Shown here piece after piece: positions 25,290-37,671 of a stretch of 64,000 bases of DNA (the stretch's first letter is position 1; every line of letters begins with the position of its first letter). Source of the DNA: Dasypus novemcinctus (taxonomy: Eukaryota > Chordata > Mammalia > Cingulata > Dasypodidae); the NCBI RefSeq assembly GCF_030445035.2, contig NC_080704.1:29936200-30000199 (forward strand). The letters run 5' to 3'. Below the pieces are notes generated by a model. The model worked only from the letters and a program-made list of their open reading frames with translations, did no database searches and was not told the DNA's origin. Both the position numbers and the translations under genes were made by a program.

Positions 25290-25293
25290 CTGT

Positions 25294-25821
25294 AACCAAG
25301 TTTTTAAAAATCCAGACCAATTTCCAGGACATTAGGCCACGAACCTATAAACATCCCTTCTTACTATAATCAAGCCTCCACTCCTTCAGTGGATATAAGA
25401 CCAGTACTAGATTCCAACATGGAGTTAGGCAAACCTAAAACACCAGGCTTTTTCCCTTTTTTCTCTTTTTTCTAGACTTAGAGAGAACAGCTTCCCCCCA
25501 ATTTTCTGGGGCTATTGGGGTTCTCTCGGGAGGTGATCAGCCTCCTCCTTAGCAATTAAAGCTAGGGTTCTCCAGATTGTGCTCCCCCAGGGAGTCTTAC
25601 CGTCTTCCACGTTTGGAGTTCTTTTTCATTTCCAGAATCTTTCTCTTCAGTCCTTCCATTGCCCTCGATTTTCGTTGGTAAGATTCTGGTGGAGCCCACA
25701 TCTTTTCTGGATTAAATTTAATCCAGGGGTGCCCAGATTTGGGGTTCACCCGAGTCCTCCCAGCTTCCTTGGGGATTTGGAAGGGGCAGCAAAATGCTAC
25801 TATCTCTGGCCTTAGTTCACA
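25294..25821 (-). mobile_element. ERV 5' leader
   Basis: Sequence just inside the 5' LTR on the minus strand. It holds a candidate splice donor 'gacggtaaga' at about 25590-25602, directly after a 20-codon basic reading frame. The 90-codon minus frame at 25597-25869 overlaps the primer binding site and LTR, so it is unlikely to be a real product. No gag was recognised. Confidence 0.55.
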
Positions 25822-25839
25822 ATTCTGGACAAGCCCCCA
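25822..25839 (-). promoter_or_regulatory. Primer binding site, tRNA-Pro type
   Basis: The minus strand reads 'tgggggcttgtccagaat', three bases inside the LTR end. The classical gammaretroviral proline-tRNA site is 'tgggggctcgtccgggat'; 15 of 18 bases agree. Confidence 0.85.
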
Positions 25840-25843
25840 AAAA

Positions 25844-26323
25844 TGTTGTAGAAGTTGAGTGAGGTTCAATTATTTGCGTATAGAAAGGCCAGGACTCAGG
25901 AATGATTTTGAGAAGGAAAAATGACTTACTGACAGCCGGCTGGACTTGGGAGCTTTCTGTTTCAAACCCGAGCCTCAAACAAGATTTTCAAGTTCTTTTT
26001 ATACATGGTAAGGGTTAAATCATTTTTTTTTTCAGTGCTCAATAGGTTTGAATTAGTATATATCTTCCACATCCTAGGTAAGCTTTTAGCACGGACCTTA
26101 TACATTCTAGATAAGCTTTTAGCACGTTTGGTTTGCACTTTCCCTGAATATTTAAAGTTTATAGAGTTTGCATTGCTAAACTGCTTCCTGGGACTGGAGT
26201 CGTTGCCATGGTCACCAAGGGCAGGACTGCAGCCTCTTACCGTCCCACACCCACAAGTCAGGACACAGACTGCTTAGGTTATCTACGAAGGGACGAACAG
26301 CCTCCTACCCATAGCCCACATCA
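25844..26323 (-). mobile_element. ERV1 5' LTR
   Basis: Same boundaries and U3 direct repeats as the 3' LTR at 18251-18728. The polyadenylation motif has decayed to 'cagtaagtca' on the minus strand, while the TATA-like 'gtataaaaag' remains. With the solo LTR it forms a head-to-head inverted pair separated by 554 bp. Confidence 0.88.
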
Positions 26324-26327
26324 ATAG

Positions 26328-28639
26328 GGCTGGAACAAAGGATGGGCAATGTCACATGGATTCTTCGAAAAGAAAACACAAAGGTGACTCCACCAAAAAA
26401 ATCAGTCTTATTCTGGGTCATTGGCAATTGTGAGGTTTCAGAGGAAGATATTTATAGCAATCTTTTATCTCAAGGGTTGTCTTACCCTCTTCAGTTAGTT
26501 GGCCAGTTTCCTAGGAAAATGTAAAACATAATGCTGTCTTACCCCAAGAATTATCATGTCTTCTCCAACTAGACTCTAAGCACCATGAGCAAAATGCCTA
26601 CATGTGCTTTGCTTACTATTTCCAGAGCTTGGAGCTAGAATGACTGAATTCATGTGAAGTGTAAAGTGTGAGAAAAAGAATCCTAATTGGGGGACTTGAG
26701 ATATACTCCACTGCTCAAGCCTGGAGCAGTCCCCTAGTGTCACTGGACCTCAGACATGAGAAGAAAATGAGAGAATGAGATTAGATGGCTTTTTAAACTT
26801 CTCATCAATAACCTTTAATTGCTGAATGCCTCAGAATCTTATAATTTCCAATTCTACTAGTGAACCCATCAACAAAGCCCTGCAGGAAGTTTAGTGTGAT
26901 GGAAAGAGAAGGCCTTTTAGAGTCTCCTTTTCTTAAGAGTGTGATTGTAGGGAGAAGCATTTACTTTCTCTGCCTTGTCATTTCTGCACACTTACAATAG
27001 AGGTGGAAACAACCTCCACTTTGTTGTTATGATTAGCAAATAAATGGTAACTAGAACTTTAAAATAGTTTTCATAAATAAATTAACAGGTCTCATGGAGG
27101 CTGGAGGCATATCTATCTGGTTTCCCTCCTGGTCCCCAAGGCTTGGCCCAGTGCCTTATATATAATGGCCATTAATTATTTTTGAAACAACATTAATGAC
27201 TTTATGAATTATAGAGGACTAGGATTAAAGCCCCAACTCCTTACCATGACATTATAATTCCCTAGCCATCTAGCTGCCAGTCAATATTTTATCCAGCTAT
27301 ACAACCTGTGGTGTACACATTGTGGAATCATCTTGTTTAAGCTGTGTTTTACTGAGATTGTTTTTCTCCTTTTGCACTCCCTCTTCCACCTGAATGGAGA
27401 GCCAAGCCTTCTTTCGGAGTTATCATTTCCCCCTTCTCTGTCCTGTCACTGCTATGGAATATTTTTATCATTTAATACCCGTTTCCTGGGAGAGATACCA
27501 TGTTCCTGTAGGATATTCTATTGAATTCCCAGTATCTATTTTTGTGATATAATTGGTCCTTGATATATATAATAAAGTTAGATTTTGAGAGAATGAAGTG
27601 AGCAGAAAGAATAAGAGATATTAATTTCATTTTCAGGCTCAAGTTTAGAACAAGAAATGCAACTATTTGTTTTACTGTGATCATAAATGGAAACAAGAAA
27701 AGAAATCAATCATTGTAAATATATTTAAAAGAGTAACAAAATGGACTGCAGAATATCTTTCCACCACACCTGCCCTGCTCGCTCCCAAAGGTCAAATTTC
27801 AGAGGGATCACATTGCTTATTACTATGCTACCTGCAAACAACTGAATCATTTTATGATTATTTTTTGCTTAATTAGACATAATCATAAAAGAGTGGTGTC
27901 TGCCAAGTAGAGATTCGATGGGTTTAGAGGCTTAAAATAGGGCTAACATATTTTTACCAAATCGTAGATTGAACATTTAAATTATCCAGACACCTGAATC
28001 TCAAATTTTGCATCAAACCACACTGATATGTTTTCTTTGGAATTGGTTTTTGAGTTCACTATTTGTTGTTCGAATTTCCCACGAATGTAACAAGATGTGA
28101 AAGACACAAAGGTAGAAAATCTTTCTAATTTTCACATTCATTTTGCTTCCAATGCTGCAGAAAAAAAAGGCAAATGCTAATTATCTTGTTTACAATCATC
28201 TAATTATCGGCAGGAGGATTAAGAACCTCCCCCTAGCAATGTCTCTCTAGATGCAAAATACACACCGCAATTAAGAAAAAGGCAACAACGAGAAGGAAAA
28301 AGAGATTTCCTAATTTGACCATTCCAGATGTTTAAAACTGTCTTCCAAAACGAACTAGTACTTTAATTAATAGTGCAAGTGCAACAAGAAAATTTACTGT
28401 GCATTCCAACTAAGTTCTAATGTCCAGAGGGATGTTATTAATAAATGTCATTTAATGAACCTTACATAAAAATGGCTGCTGGTAGATGTTGTTGAATAAT
28501 TTTTGTCTTCTTTTGCCTCTGGCAACAAATAGATCACATAACATAAGTACGTATGTACATATGTAGAAGACTCCTCTGTAGATACAATATTAAAATAATG
28601 TTATAAAGAGGTGTCAATAATACTATTTAACAGGTATTG
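26328..28639. other. Non-genic stretch with L2 remnants
   Basis: No gene seen. L2-like phrases appear at 26555-26645 ('aactagactctaagcaccat' 'gagcaaaatgcc') and 27110-27200 ('cttggcccagtgccttatat'). The short frames at 27333, 27472 and 27667 match nothing known. Confidence 0.45.
28140..28400. promoter_or_regulatory. Candidate conserved noncoding element
   Basis: A non-repetitive block in which two TAATTA homeodomain-type sites (28178-28183, 28201-28206) bracket a forkhead-type TGTTTAC (28187-28193) within 29 bp. The call rests only on motif clustering and lack of repeat signature; conservation cannot be seen from one genome. Confidence 0.25.
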
Positions 28640-28875
28640 TGTAATTGCTATATGCTATGCACTGTTTGGAGTGTTTACATACATTTTCTCAGTTAATTCT
28701 TAAAGGTATAAAACAAAAACAAGAGATAAGTGCTATAATTTTCCTCTTATATAGATGCTAATAACTAAGCTTGAGGCTTGGTGAGTTTATGGAATTTGAC
28801 AATACATCACACAATATTGACTTCCTCACAAACCCAACTCTAGAACCCACATTTTTCACCATTGATCCCATCACC
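28640..28875 (-). repeat. MIR-type SINE, antisense
   Basis: 'atgctatgcactgtttggag', 'acattttctcagttaattct', 'aactctagaacccacat' and similar follow the antisense MIR pattern. Diverged. Confidence 0.65.
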
Positions 28876-28888
28876 TTGGTTACTGAGT

Positions 28889-29411
28889 GTAGCAGTTTTA
28901 TATAGTTATGAATTCCAAAAATAGATATTGGATTATATTTGTAAACTCTTCTGTACCTGGATGTGATTAAATTATGATTAGGGCTTTGATGGGACCATGT
29001 CAGTAGGGTGCTGAGTCCCTGCCCCTTGGTAGGTAGGAACTCACAGATAAAAGGCATGCAAAGGGCAGAGTTGGAGTGTTTTGATGCTGGACTCTTGATC
29101 TGGATCCCCAGTAAGTAAGCACACAGAGGCGCTTGGTTGTGAGGAAAGAGAAGCAAGCCCCGGGAGGAGAGGAACACTGAGCCTAGAACAAAGCAAGCCC
29201 CAGAAAGAGAAGAACCCAAGAAGCCTGAACTCTTGGAAGATGTTGGCAGCCATCTTACCCCAACAAGTGGCAGTAGACTTTGGTGAGGGAAGTAACTTAT
29301 GCTTTAACTGTAAGCCTGTTAACTGTAAGCTTCTACCCCAAATAATTACCCTTTATAAAAGCCAACAGATTTCTGGTCTTTTGCATCAGCACCCCTTGGC
29401 TGACAAATACA
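28889..29411 (+). mobile_element. MaLR/ERVL-type LTR, forward
   Basis: It runs from 'tgtagcagttttatatag' to 'gctgacaaataca' with an imperfect 5-bp duplication (ctgag / ccgag). It is the same family as the minus copies at 48650 and 63593: 'ttatgaattccaaaaataga', 'tagggctttgatgggacc', 'ggcagccatctt', 'agactttggtgagggaagta', 'gcatcagcacccctt'. It includes internal ~35-bp partial repeats of 'gaagcaagccc'. The minus frames at 28758-29253 are shadows. Confidence 0.85.
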
Positions 29412-29416
29412 CCGAG

Positions 29417-30150
29417 TGAATTGGGAAGTAGCATTGTGAGATAGTGAGAGGAGCACCACACCATTTCTTTAGAAGTAAAAAGTAAATTTATTTTTGCTTT
29501 TTTAAAAAACTCAAACATGAAGGTAAGTTAAAGGGTCCTACTTCCTTCAATGCCTGATGACACCCACACAATTCTTTGTTTCTCTCACATCAAACACGAC
29601 CTCAATTGGCTGGGTTAGTCTGCAGAAAATGTGGACTAGTTCCACAGGTAATGGAATTTAGTTGTCAATACATCATGAAAAAATACCACACGTATTTCTC
29701 CTTTAGCTCTCCTCTACCTCCTAAACCAAAATGCAAGGAATGATTGGTTTGTCTTGGTTTGAGTTGTTTATTTTGGTTTATTTGTGTTTTGTCTTATTTC
29801 CCACAGGGAAAAACAGGTCTTAAACTATCTGACACAGAACCACAGACACATACATAAATACATCTTCACAACTTAGGGGCCTTTATATACTATTTTAGAA
29901 CCGTGCCGGTGATAAAGGAGTGTTCAATGAAGAATCCTATTAGGGACTAATCTATAGGGGCCCAGCAGTAATAGTTAACACCTAGTGTCATGAGTGGGTT
30001 TTTTTGGATCCATTCTACCCACATGCAGTAAATGCTTTGCTATCATCAAGATTAATATGCCAGAAAGGAAAGTATTTGGGTTGTTTCCAGAGGAAGTAAA
30101 TCTGCTCTGTATTACACAGAGCTGTGAAAAATGGGATCAATCAAAAGTCA
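29417..30150. other. Non-genic stretch
   Basis: No gene or clear repeat. Contains T/G-rich 'ttggttt' repeats near 29745-29795. Confidence 0.4.
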
Positions 30151-30154
30151 CCAA

Positions 30155-31720
30155 ACTGGTATAAAAAACAACAACAACAATGAGATATCATCTAGCACCA
30201 CATAGAATGGCCATTATTATAAAAACAGACAGCAATAAGTGCTGGAGAGGATTTGGAGAAATAGGAACATTCCTTCACTGCTGGTGGGATTGTTAATTGG
30301 TATATACTATGTGGAAGACAGTTTGGCAGTTCCTCAGGAAGCAAAATATAAAACTGCAATATGATCCAGCAATTCCTCTACTTGAAATATATCCAGAAGA
30401 ACTAAAAATTATGACACGAACAGACATCTGCACACTGATATTCATAGTGGCATTATTCACAATTGCCAAAAGATGGAAATAGCCCAAATGTCCATCAACC
30501 AATGGATAAGCAAAATATGGTATATACACACATTGGAATACTATGCTGCAGTAAGAAGAAATGAAATTGGGCCACATAACGATAACATGGATGAATCTTG
30601 AAGACACTGTGCTAAGTGAAGTAAGCCAGACACAAAAGCACAAATATTGCATGGTCTTATTAATGTGAATCTAATACGAAGAATAAATGCATGGAATTAA
30701 ATCTAGTTATTAGGAGATAGGAGGAGGGTTGAGAAGAACCAGTGATGCTTAATGTATGTAGAAGTTTTAATTAACTCAACTGGAGAAGTGTGGAAATGGA
30801 TAGAGTTGATGGTAATGCATTATAGTGAGTAACAGCTGGTTTATAAACGGGATTGTAGGGAAACGGACTTTGGCCCAGTAGTTAGGGCGTCCGTCTACCA
30901 CATGGGAGGTCTGCAGTTCAAGCCCCGGGCCTCCTTGACCCGTGTGGAGCTGGCCCATGCGCAGTGCTGATGCGCGCAAGGAGTGCCATGCCACTCAAGG
31001 GTGTCCCCCGCGTGGGGGAGCCCCACGCGCAAGGAGTGCACCCATAAGGAGAGCCGCCCAGCGCGAAGGAGGGAGCAGCCTGCTGAGGAATGGCACCGCC
31101 CACACTTCCCATGCCGCTGACGACAACAGAAGCGGACAAAGAAACAAGACGCAGCAAATGGACACAGAGAACAGACAACCGGGGGAGGGGAGGGGAATTA
31201 AATAAATAAAAATAAATCTTTAAAAAAAAATAAAATAAACGGGATTGTAGCTGAAAGGGTAGTCTGTGAAGTAAATGTCAATTGAAAGAAAACTAGAGAA
31301 TAATCTAGGGACTGAACAACACAGTGATGAGAATTGTGGTTGATGGTACAGATGCAAGAGTGTCCTTCTGTGAGCTAGAGTGGATGTACATGACTATTGC
31401 AGGGTGGTGGGAATGTGAAGAAGCATGGGAATACTACAACTGGAGTGACCTATGGACTGTGGTTAACAGTGCAACTATAATATTCATGCATGTATGCCAA
31501 AGATGTACTGTGTTGATAATGGAGATATGGAAAAACTGTGCCAAATATACGCTATGGATCATGGTTGGTGGTAACAATCTGATGATATTATCTCATAATC
31601 TGTAACAAATATTCCATCACGGTGTAGTGCATTGGTGAAGGGACTTTGTCTGGGAATTCTACACATGTGCATGATTGTTTTCTAAGATCACAACCTCTGT
31701 AATAAAAAAATATTTTTAAA
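30155..31720 (+). mobile_element. L1 3' portion (ORF2 end plus 3' UTR), split by SINE
   Basis: 'gagatatcatctagcaccac', 'ctggagaggatttggagaaa', 'ggaagacagtttggcagttc', 'tccatcaaccaatggataag' and 'ggaatactatgctgcagtaa' are the standard end of L1 ORF2. The following 3' UTR ('tatggactgtggttaacagt', 'ttctacacatgtgcatg') ends at an A-rich tail near 31705-31722. A SINE interrupts the UTR. The 3' UTR type differs from the L1 at 42623. Frames at 30293-30652, 30297 and 31324 are L1 pieces. Confidence 0.88.
30859..31234 (+). mobile_element. Young armadillo DAS-type SINE
   Basis: It starts 'ggaaacggactttggcccag' with B-box 'gcagttcaagccccgggcc' and a GC-rich body still rich in CpG ('gatgcgcgcaagg', 'cccacgcgcaagg'). 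It ends with 'aaataaatcttt' and poly(A). A perfect 16-bp target duplication 'ataaacgggattgtag' flanks it (30843-30858, 31235-31250). Retained CpGs and the perfect duplication mark a recent insertion. Confidence 0.96.
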
Positions 31721-31724
31721 AAAA

Positions 31725-31885
31725 TAGGATTGGTTGGGGGAAAAATACACCAAATGTAAGAGAGACTATAGTTAGGAGTAATATTTTGATGATGCACTTT
31801 GTATAGATTTGTGCATGTTCATTGTTTATGCAGGTTCATGTATGAATGATATACTTCAATAAAAAATGTATTTAAAACAAAACAA
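31725..31885 (+). mobile_element. Second L1 3'-end fragment
   Basis: 'aagagagactatagttagga' and 'tattttgatgatgcac' lead to 'acttcaataaaaaatg' and an (aaaac)n tail. This is another L1 3' UTR piece abutting the previous one. Confidence 0.5.
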
Positions 31886-32185
31886 AACAAAATGCCTTTG
31901 CCCAAAATAGGACAAGAAATCATGTCTTTTCAGGCACCTTTGGATGTCAATTGCTTCATGATTGGCAAATCTACTTGTAATTTCATACTGCCCATATCGG
32001 AAAATGTTGTATTTTAAAGTTAGGATTGAACAAGATATATATTATAATGGTAGTCAGAAGCAACTGATTTTGGCATGAAACATTAGTGTAGCTCAGACCT
32101 CATTACTAAACATATTCTATACTCAGTGGTACACAAATAGGTACTTTTGAGGAACAGCGAAAAGGAAAATTAAGATAATTAAGAG

Positions 32186-32414
32186 GGAGCAGATATGGCT
32201 CAAGTAGTTGAGTACCTGCCTCCCACATGGGAGTTCCAGGGTTCAGATCCCAGTGCCTCCTAAAAACACAAAAACAGACAACAAGCAAAACAAATGAAAA
32301 AAACAACTCAGGGAACTGATGTGGCTCAGTGGTTGAGTGCCGGTTTCCCACATACGAGGTCCCAGGCTCAATCCCCAGCCACCAGTACCTAAAAAAATAA
32401 AAATAAAAATAAAA
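32186..32414 (+). mobile_element. Dimeric armadillo SINE
   Basis: Two tRNA-like monomers in tandem: 'ggagcagatatggctcaagt' ... 'ggttcagatcccag', an A-rich linker, then 'gggaactgatgtggctcagt' ... 'caatccccagcc' and an (aaaat)n tail. An 11-bp target duplication 'ataattaagag' flanks it (32175-32185, 32415-32425). Frames at 32106-32473 are its antisense. Confidence 0.9.
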
Positions 32415-32425
32415 ATAATTAAGAG

Positions 32426-35400
32426 TATGCTATATACAGTGAACTCCAACAGGTTTAAAAGCAGTAGTACCATAAGACAGTATTCTATCCCATGCTTCCT
32501 TTGAACCCTGAGTCAATAATGGATCTCCCTCAAGAGTGGGAGATAACTCCTGGTCTATATAACAAATAGGTATTAACAGAGAGAGACGGTCCAATGTATT
32601 AAGTATATAAGTAGAAAGTCTTTGGTCTATTTTTTTAAGTAAATTAAAACTAGATTAGACAGTAAGCCAACATTAGAAGAATCCTATAAAAGTTTAAATA
32701 GGATAGATAGTGCTAAAGGAAAGGAATGACTTCTTCATTTATCCATTCAAGTGAAAAATAGATAAATACTGAAAAATCTATCCATACAAAATTTTAAAAG
32801 TTAATTGTGCATATTCTTCCTAAATTAAAAAATGTAAAATAATTTGGGTCCACTTAAATATGGATATTTAAAGTTTACCTAAGGCTCATCTGAATAATAT
32901 AATTGAAAACAATTAAAAATAAAAATTGCTCCTTGAAAAAAAGAAATGTATCTCATCTATGCAAAATTAATTTTGAAAATAAATTTCAATAGATGATAGA
33001 AGCATATATTGTGAAAATTAGCTGTTTTCTCTACATTGGACAAAAATACACATATATTCTTATCCAAATGATGCAGATGTTCTCAAATCTAAGTAATTTA
33101 TTTAGAGCTCTCTGTTCCTGCTGAGTTCCTCTTTAAACTTCAGCATGCAAATAGATGGCCAGAACACAGAATTTGAAGAAAACATTAGCTACTCTATTTT
33201 CTGATGAACAACAATAAAAAGCAAATCCTGGCATCTGTGAAGAGAAAATGAAAGTTTGTTTAAAACAAACCTTGGGTTTTACTTTTTTATCCCAGATGTC
33301 AGACCCAGGAATTGGAATCTGTTACTTGAAAGAAGCAGTTGGCTGCGGAGAGCGCCAAAGATGCAATTTTATTACCCACAAAGATTTGCATTATTCATAA
33401 GGGAAAGACTTTTTTATTTTTAGAGATAAATCAGCTAACCAACTGCTGAAGTAAATTAAACTACACTGGTCAACAAAAATATGGACAGTAACAATTCAAA
33501 AGAATGGGCACAGGCAACATATCCTTGGACTCAGCTCTTTGTTAGAGTGGGAAGGGATATATAGAGTTGCATAAACTCTTTATTTTAAGAGAAGACATGG
33601 ACCTATATGGATTCGAATTCTCTTTGCAGTGGTATTATTTGTGAATATTAGCCAGTTAAATGTGTGCTCCCTATATCCTGCCAAGAATGATTTCCCATTC
33701 CTAAAACAAATTCTGAAAACAAGAATCCTTCAATGAATGAGCCCATTCATGTTTTGAAGACAGCAATATGCCAATTTCTTTGGCTGTGTTGGTAAAGCCC
33801 TAGATGCTTGTTTATGATGGTTAGAAGAAACATAATAAATATTTATGTTTCTCTGACAACCTGGCTTTGGAACAAAATTTTGATAGAATTTCTGATCATT
33901 GAGAAGGTTTTTTTGACTATTTTCACAAATCTTTCAATGCCTTCATTTTAAAAACCAGAGCAAGAACATGTCTATCTGCTAATATGAGGTAATCTCCAGA
34001 AACTCCTTGGTATAATTTGTTATACAATAGATTTTATAACTTCTCAAAATATGTAACTATAGGTGTATTGTGCATACATTTGTGTACATACATTTAGGGT
34101 AAGCATTCAACTCAACATTTCCTTTCTCTTGATGTCTGTCTCAAACAACAAGCTTATAAGTACATTGTTGTTTGTGAATAAACAGTGGGAATGCTTTACC
34201 TGGTTCATTGCTCCTCTCTGAATATTTATATTAATCTCTAATTCACCCAACAAAGGTTCATTTCAACAAAGTTTGCCCAGAGAACAGTGCATTGAGTAAT
34301 CTTAGTCTGTCAAGGGTAAGGCAAGTGATAAGAGTAACTATTGGTGAGGATGATGATAGACTCTACTTGGGGGGAAGGTAGTCTTGAGTGAAGATTGAGG
34401 CTTTGGCCATAACACCTAGAGTAATGGAATGTCAAAGGGAATGAAGTGTCACCAATTGCATAGTCAAATAAAGCCAGTAGGAAAGAGTACTTTTGGAGCT
34501 GAGCCTATATGTGAGTCTATCTAAAGCTGATAATCAGAAAGCGGTAAGGATTGTGTGACTGATCAATATGGTTCAGTGAAATGCCAATCTCTTTTTTGGA
34601 ACATTAAATTGGACTAAGGGTTTACAGTTCATTGGTATTGTCCGTGGCTTGACCAATCAACAATATTTTCAAGAATTCCAACTTTATCAGGTTAATACAG
34701 TAATTATTGTAGAGGGTTGCTGTCAGAAAGTTACGCAGTCCTTCCTGGAGAGATAAGCAAACAAGGATGGTTATTATGACCCCATTTCCATTCAGATAAT
34801 TTCCAAGAGGACAGATGGGTAGCCAAGTTAGGTCCTTTGGATATGACCCTGGAAGCCTGAGTTGTGGGAGGAAGTGATACTTTGTAAATATGGCTCTCCT
34901 CTGTTCCTGACAAACTGAATAATGGTTCAAGCCAGCCTACACTGGTATTATTTTGTTCCTATCCTTTGCATACGAATTTGGTGACTATTTCTCTGGACTT
35001 TTATAGTATAGTCAGAGGAGATGAACTAGCTGAATCAGCTAGTTGCAAATTAACCCTGAGAGTTCCCAGCGATTAGAGGAATCCTACAGAATTAATTCAC
35101 TTTAACTCAATGTAGTGTTAGTTCTAACCCCAGCCTAGCTTTGATCTTTCTTGCTGTACATTCAGGTAAAAGACAGGACTTTTGGGCTGTTTTTGGCTCA
35201 TTGTGAACTTTCCAACAAACACCTGAAGGGTACCACAGTCAGATTTCAGCATTTGGTGTGAGCATAGTTATCTAGAGAACTTGCCTCAACTGTACATTCA
35301 TTTCTATAATACATATCCTCACACACCAACCAGGTTTCCAAAATAGCTAATCTATGCTTCTTGGGCAAATGTGATGTAATGAAAAGATGGCTATGTTTGA

Positions 35401-35540
35401 ATAAAGAAAGACTGACCCTACCTTTCATTTCTGCTGCTTGCTATTGATTTTTGATGATATTGTTTCCTTATCTGCAAAATCAGAGTAAAAATAACTGCTT
35501 CAAACAGTACTTTGAAGGATAAATTGGATCACAGAAGCCA
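32426..35540. other. AT-rich non-genic stretch
   Basis: No gene, RNA or confidently named repeat. The minus frames at 34622-34930 (102 codons) and 35246-35428 have no recognised domain. Confidence 0.4.
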
Positions 35541-35544
35541 AAAA

Positions 35545-35985
35545 TGGAGACAACCTAAATGTCCATCAACTGGTTAAAGGACAGACAAAATGTGGGTATC
35601 CATACAATAGAATATTATTCAGCCGTAAAAAAGAATGAAGTACTGATACATGCTATATCATGGATGAACTTCAAAAACATTACGCTAAGTGAAAGACACC
35701 AGACCACAGGGTGTACGATTCCATTTACATGAAATATCCAGAAAATGTAAAGCAATAGAGATACAAAGTAGATTACTGGTTATCAGGGGATAGGATGGGA
35801 GATAAGAATTAATTATAAATGGGCATGGGGGAATCTTATTGGGGGAATGGAAATGTTCTAAGGCTGATTCATGGTGATAGTTGCCCACTAGGCAATGTTC
35901 CTAAAAATCATTGAATTGCACAATTGAAATAGGTAGATTGTCATATGTAAAACATGCCCCAATAAAGCCACTCAAAAAATTGAAT
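35545..35985 (+). mobile_element. Old L1 3' end
   Basis: 'caacctaaatgtccatcaac', 'agaatattattcagccgtaa', 'catggatgaacttcaaaaac', 'gtaaagcaatagagatac' and 'ttgaattgcacaattg' follow the L1M 3' terminus in order. Confidence 0.85.
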
Positions 35986-37088
35986 TACACATGTGAATGA
36001 ACTTGGCTTGGTATTGTATTAAAAGATGTTTCTTAGCTTGTCTTTTTATCACTGTGATAATTGTCTGCTGGTTAATGCTTAAGTAAGATGAGTAGTGATT
36101 TCTGCATTTAGCAGCAAGGCTATTTGATAAATTGATAAGTAGATATGTAAAAGCAATAGCCAGGCAGAATTACACCATGGATATGAAGGATAAGAATGAA
36201 GAGAAGTTGGTGAAGCATGACCCTCAAGAAAGAAACTTATAAATGAGCCATACCTATTAGAGGGCACAAACAGCCTTCTTGAGTGGCAAATTGTTTTAAC
36301 TCTCTTTCAGACAGCCCCAATTCAAACTTAATCTACATCAAATTGAATTCATCATGATTTCTTAAAATGTGCTCTTTCTTATAGATTCTTTGTTTGGGTG
36401 AATGGAATCATGTTTCTCCCAGTCATCCATGTTACTAATTTAAACTCATGCTTGATTCCTCTTTCTACTTGAATATTTATGCCAAATAAGTTCAGTAAAT
36501 ATTAATGGCTTTAGGGTACCATTGAGGTGCAGTAAATATTCTAATACCTAAATGCATGTGCTGATATGTCCATCCAATAAAGTCTATCCAGTCTCTCTGG
36601 CAGTGGAAAAGTTCTGGTAACAGTAGGATAATCTGAACTAGAACCACCTAATTTTCTAGAAATTAGAGATTTATAGTCTAGTGGATCTGCCTGGGACGTA
36701 GTGGCACTCAACTATTAATTGTTGAAAAAATTAGTTTAAATGGAAATCTTCTCACCTAACATCAAAATATGTATTTACCCTTTTAAAGTAGACTTCGTGG
36801 TCAATAGTCATTTTAACCATCATCACATAATCCTTAAGTCATTGACTATAGATGTAGCTGCCTGCTTATCTCCTCATTCAATTAATTCATCAAATATTTA
36901 TTAAGTACCAACTAACATACCCGGCACTACTGTGGACATTTGTAATGCGTAAGTGAACGAAGTAGAGCTATTTCTCCTGTAATATTCTATGCATTTTTCA
37001 AATAGCCCAAAAGTAAAAGGGTAATCATTAAATGGCTCCGATTCATATTTTTAAAACTAATCCGAATTTTAACTATGTTTTAGTTGTC
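35986..37088. other. Non-genic stretch with an ancient repeat remnant
   Basis: 'ttcatcaaatatttattaag' with 'acccggcactactg' at 36870-36960 is a piece of the old repeat family seen at 5180. The rest shows nothing. Confidence 0.45.
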
Positions 37089-37102
37089 TAAAATCCTGTA
37101 CC

Positions 37103-37657
37103 GCTTTCATTTATTGGACTTACCCCACTCAGCTAACATGGAATTGAAGAAGGTCAACCACCACACCATGGAGCCTAGAGTGTCTACAACTGAAAGCAGG
37201 AGGAGTGCATCCAGTATCCATGTGGAATCTAAGCCCCCACTTGACATAGATGTGCAATGGACACAACCAATCCAATGTCCACAGAGAAAATGTGGAATGG
37301 GTGTGGGAAGGGTGGCCATGGTGGCTGCTGGGTTTGGGGAATGGGAGGAAGAGATGAGATGTGGAGGCGTTTTCGGGACATGGAGTTGTCCTGGGTGGTG
37401 CTTCACGGACAATTACCGGACATTGTAGATCCCCCCAGGGCCCACTGGATGGAACGTGGGAGAGTGTGGGCTATGATGTGGACCATTGACTACGGGGTGC
37501 AGTGATGTTCAGAGATGTGCTTACCGGGTGCAATGGATGTGTCACGATGATGGGAGGGAGTGTTGCTGTGGGGGGAGTGGGGGGTGGGGGCGGTGGGGTT
37601 GAGTGGGACCTCATTTTTTTTAATGTAATTTTTAAAAATAAATTAAAAAAAATAAAA
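37103..37657 (+). mobile_element. 5'-truncated L1 3' UTR, younger lineage
   Basis: Matches the antisense sequence at 42623-43215 ('catggaattgaagaaggtca', 'ccaatccaatgtccacagag') and ends 'gtgggacctcattttttt' plus poly(A). A 14-bp duplication 'taaaatcctgtacc' flanks it (37089-37102, 37658-37671). A G-rich tract 'ggggggagtggggggtgggg' lies near 37570, as in many L1 3' UTRs. The frames at 37084-37505 lie within this UTR and are not genes. Confidence 0.92.
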
Positions 37658-37671
37658 TAAAATCCTGTACC

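Noticed and set aside
37084-37505. Overlapping plus frames of 114 and 82 codons
   Set aside because: Entirely within a 5'-truncated L1 3' UTR bounded by a 14-bp duplication.
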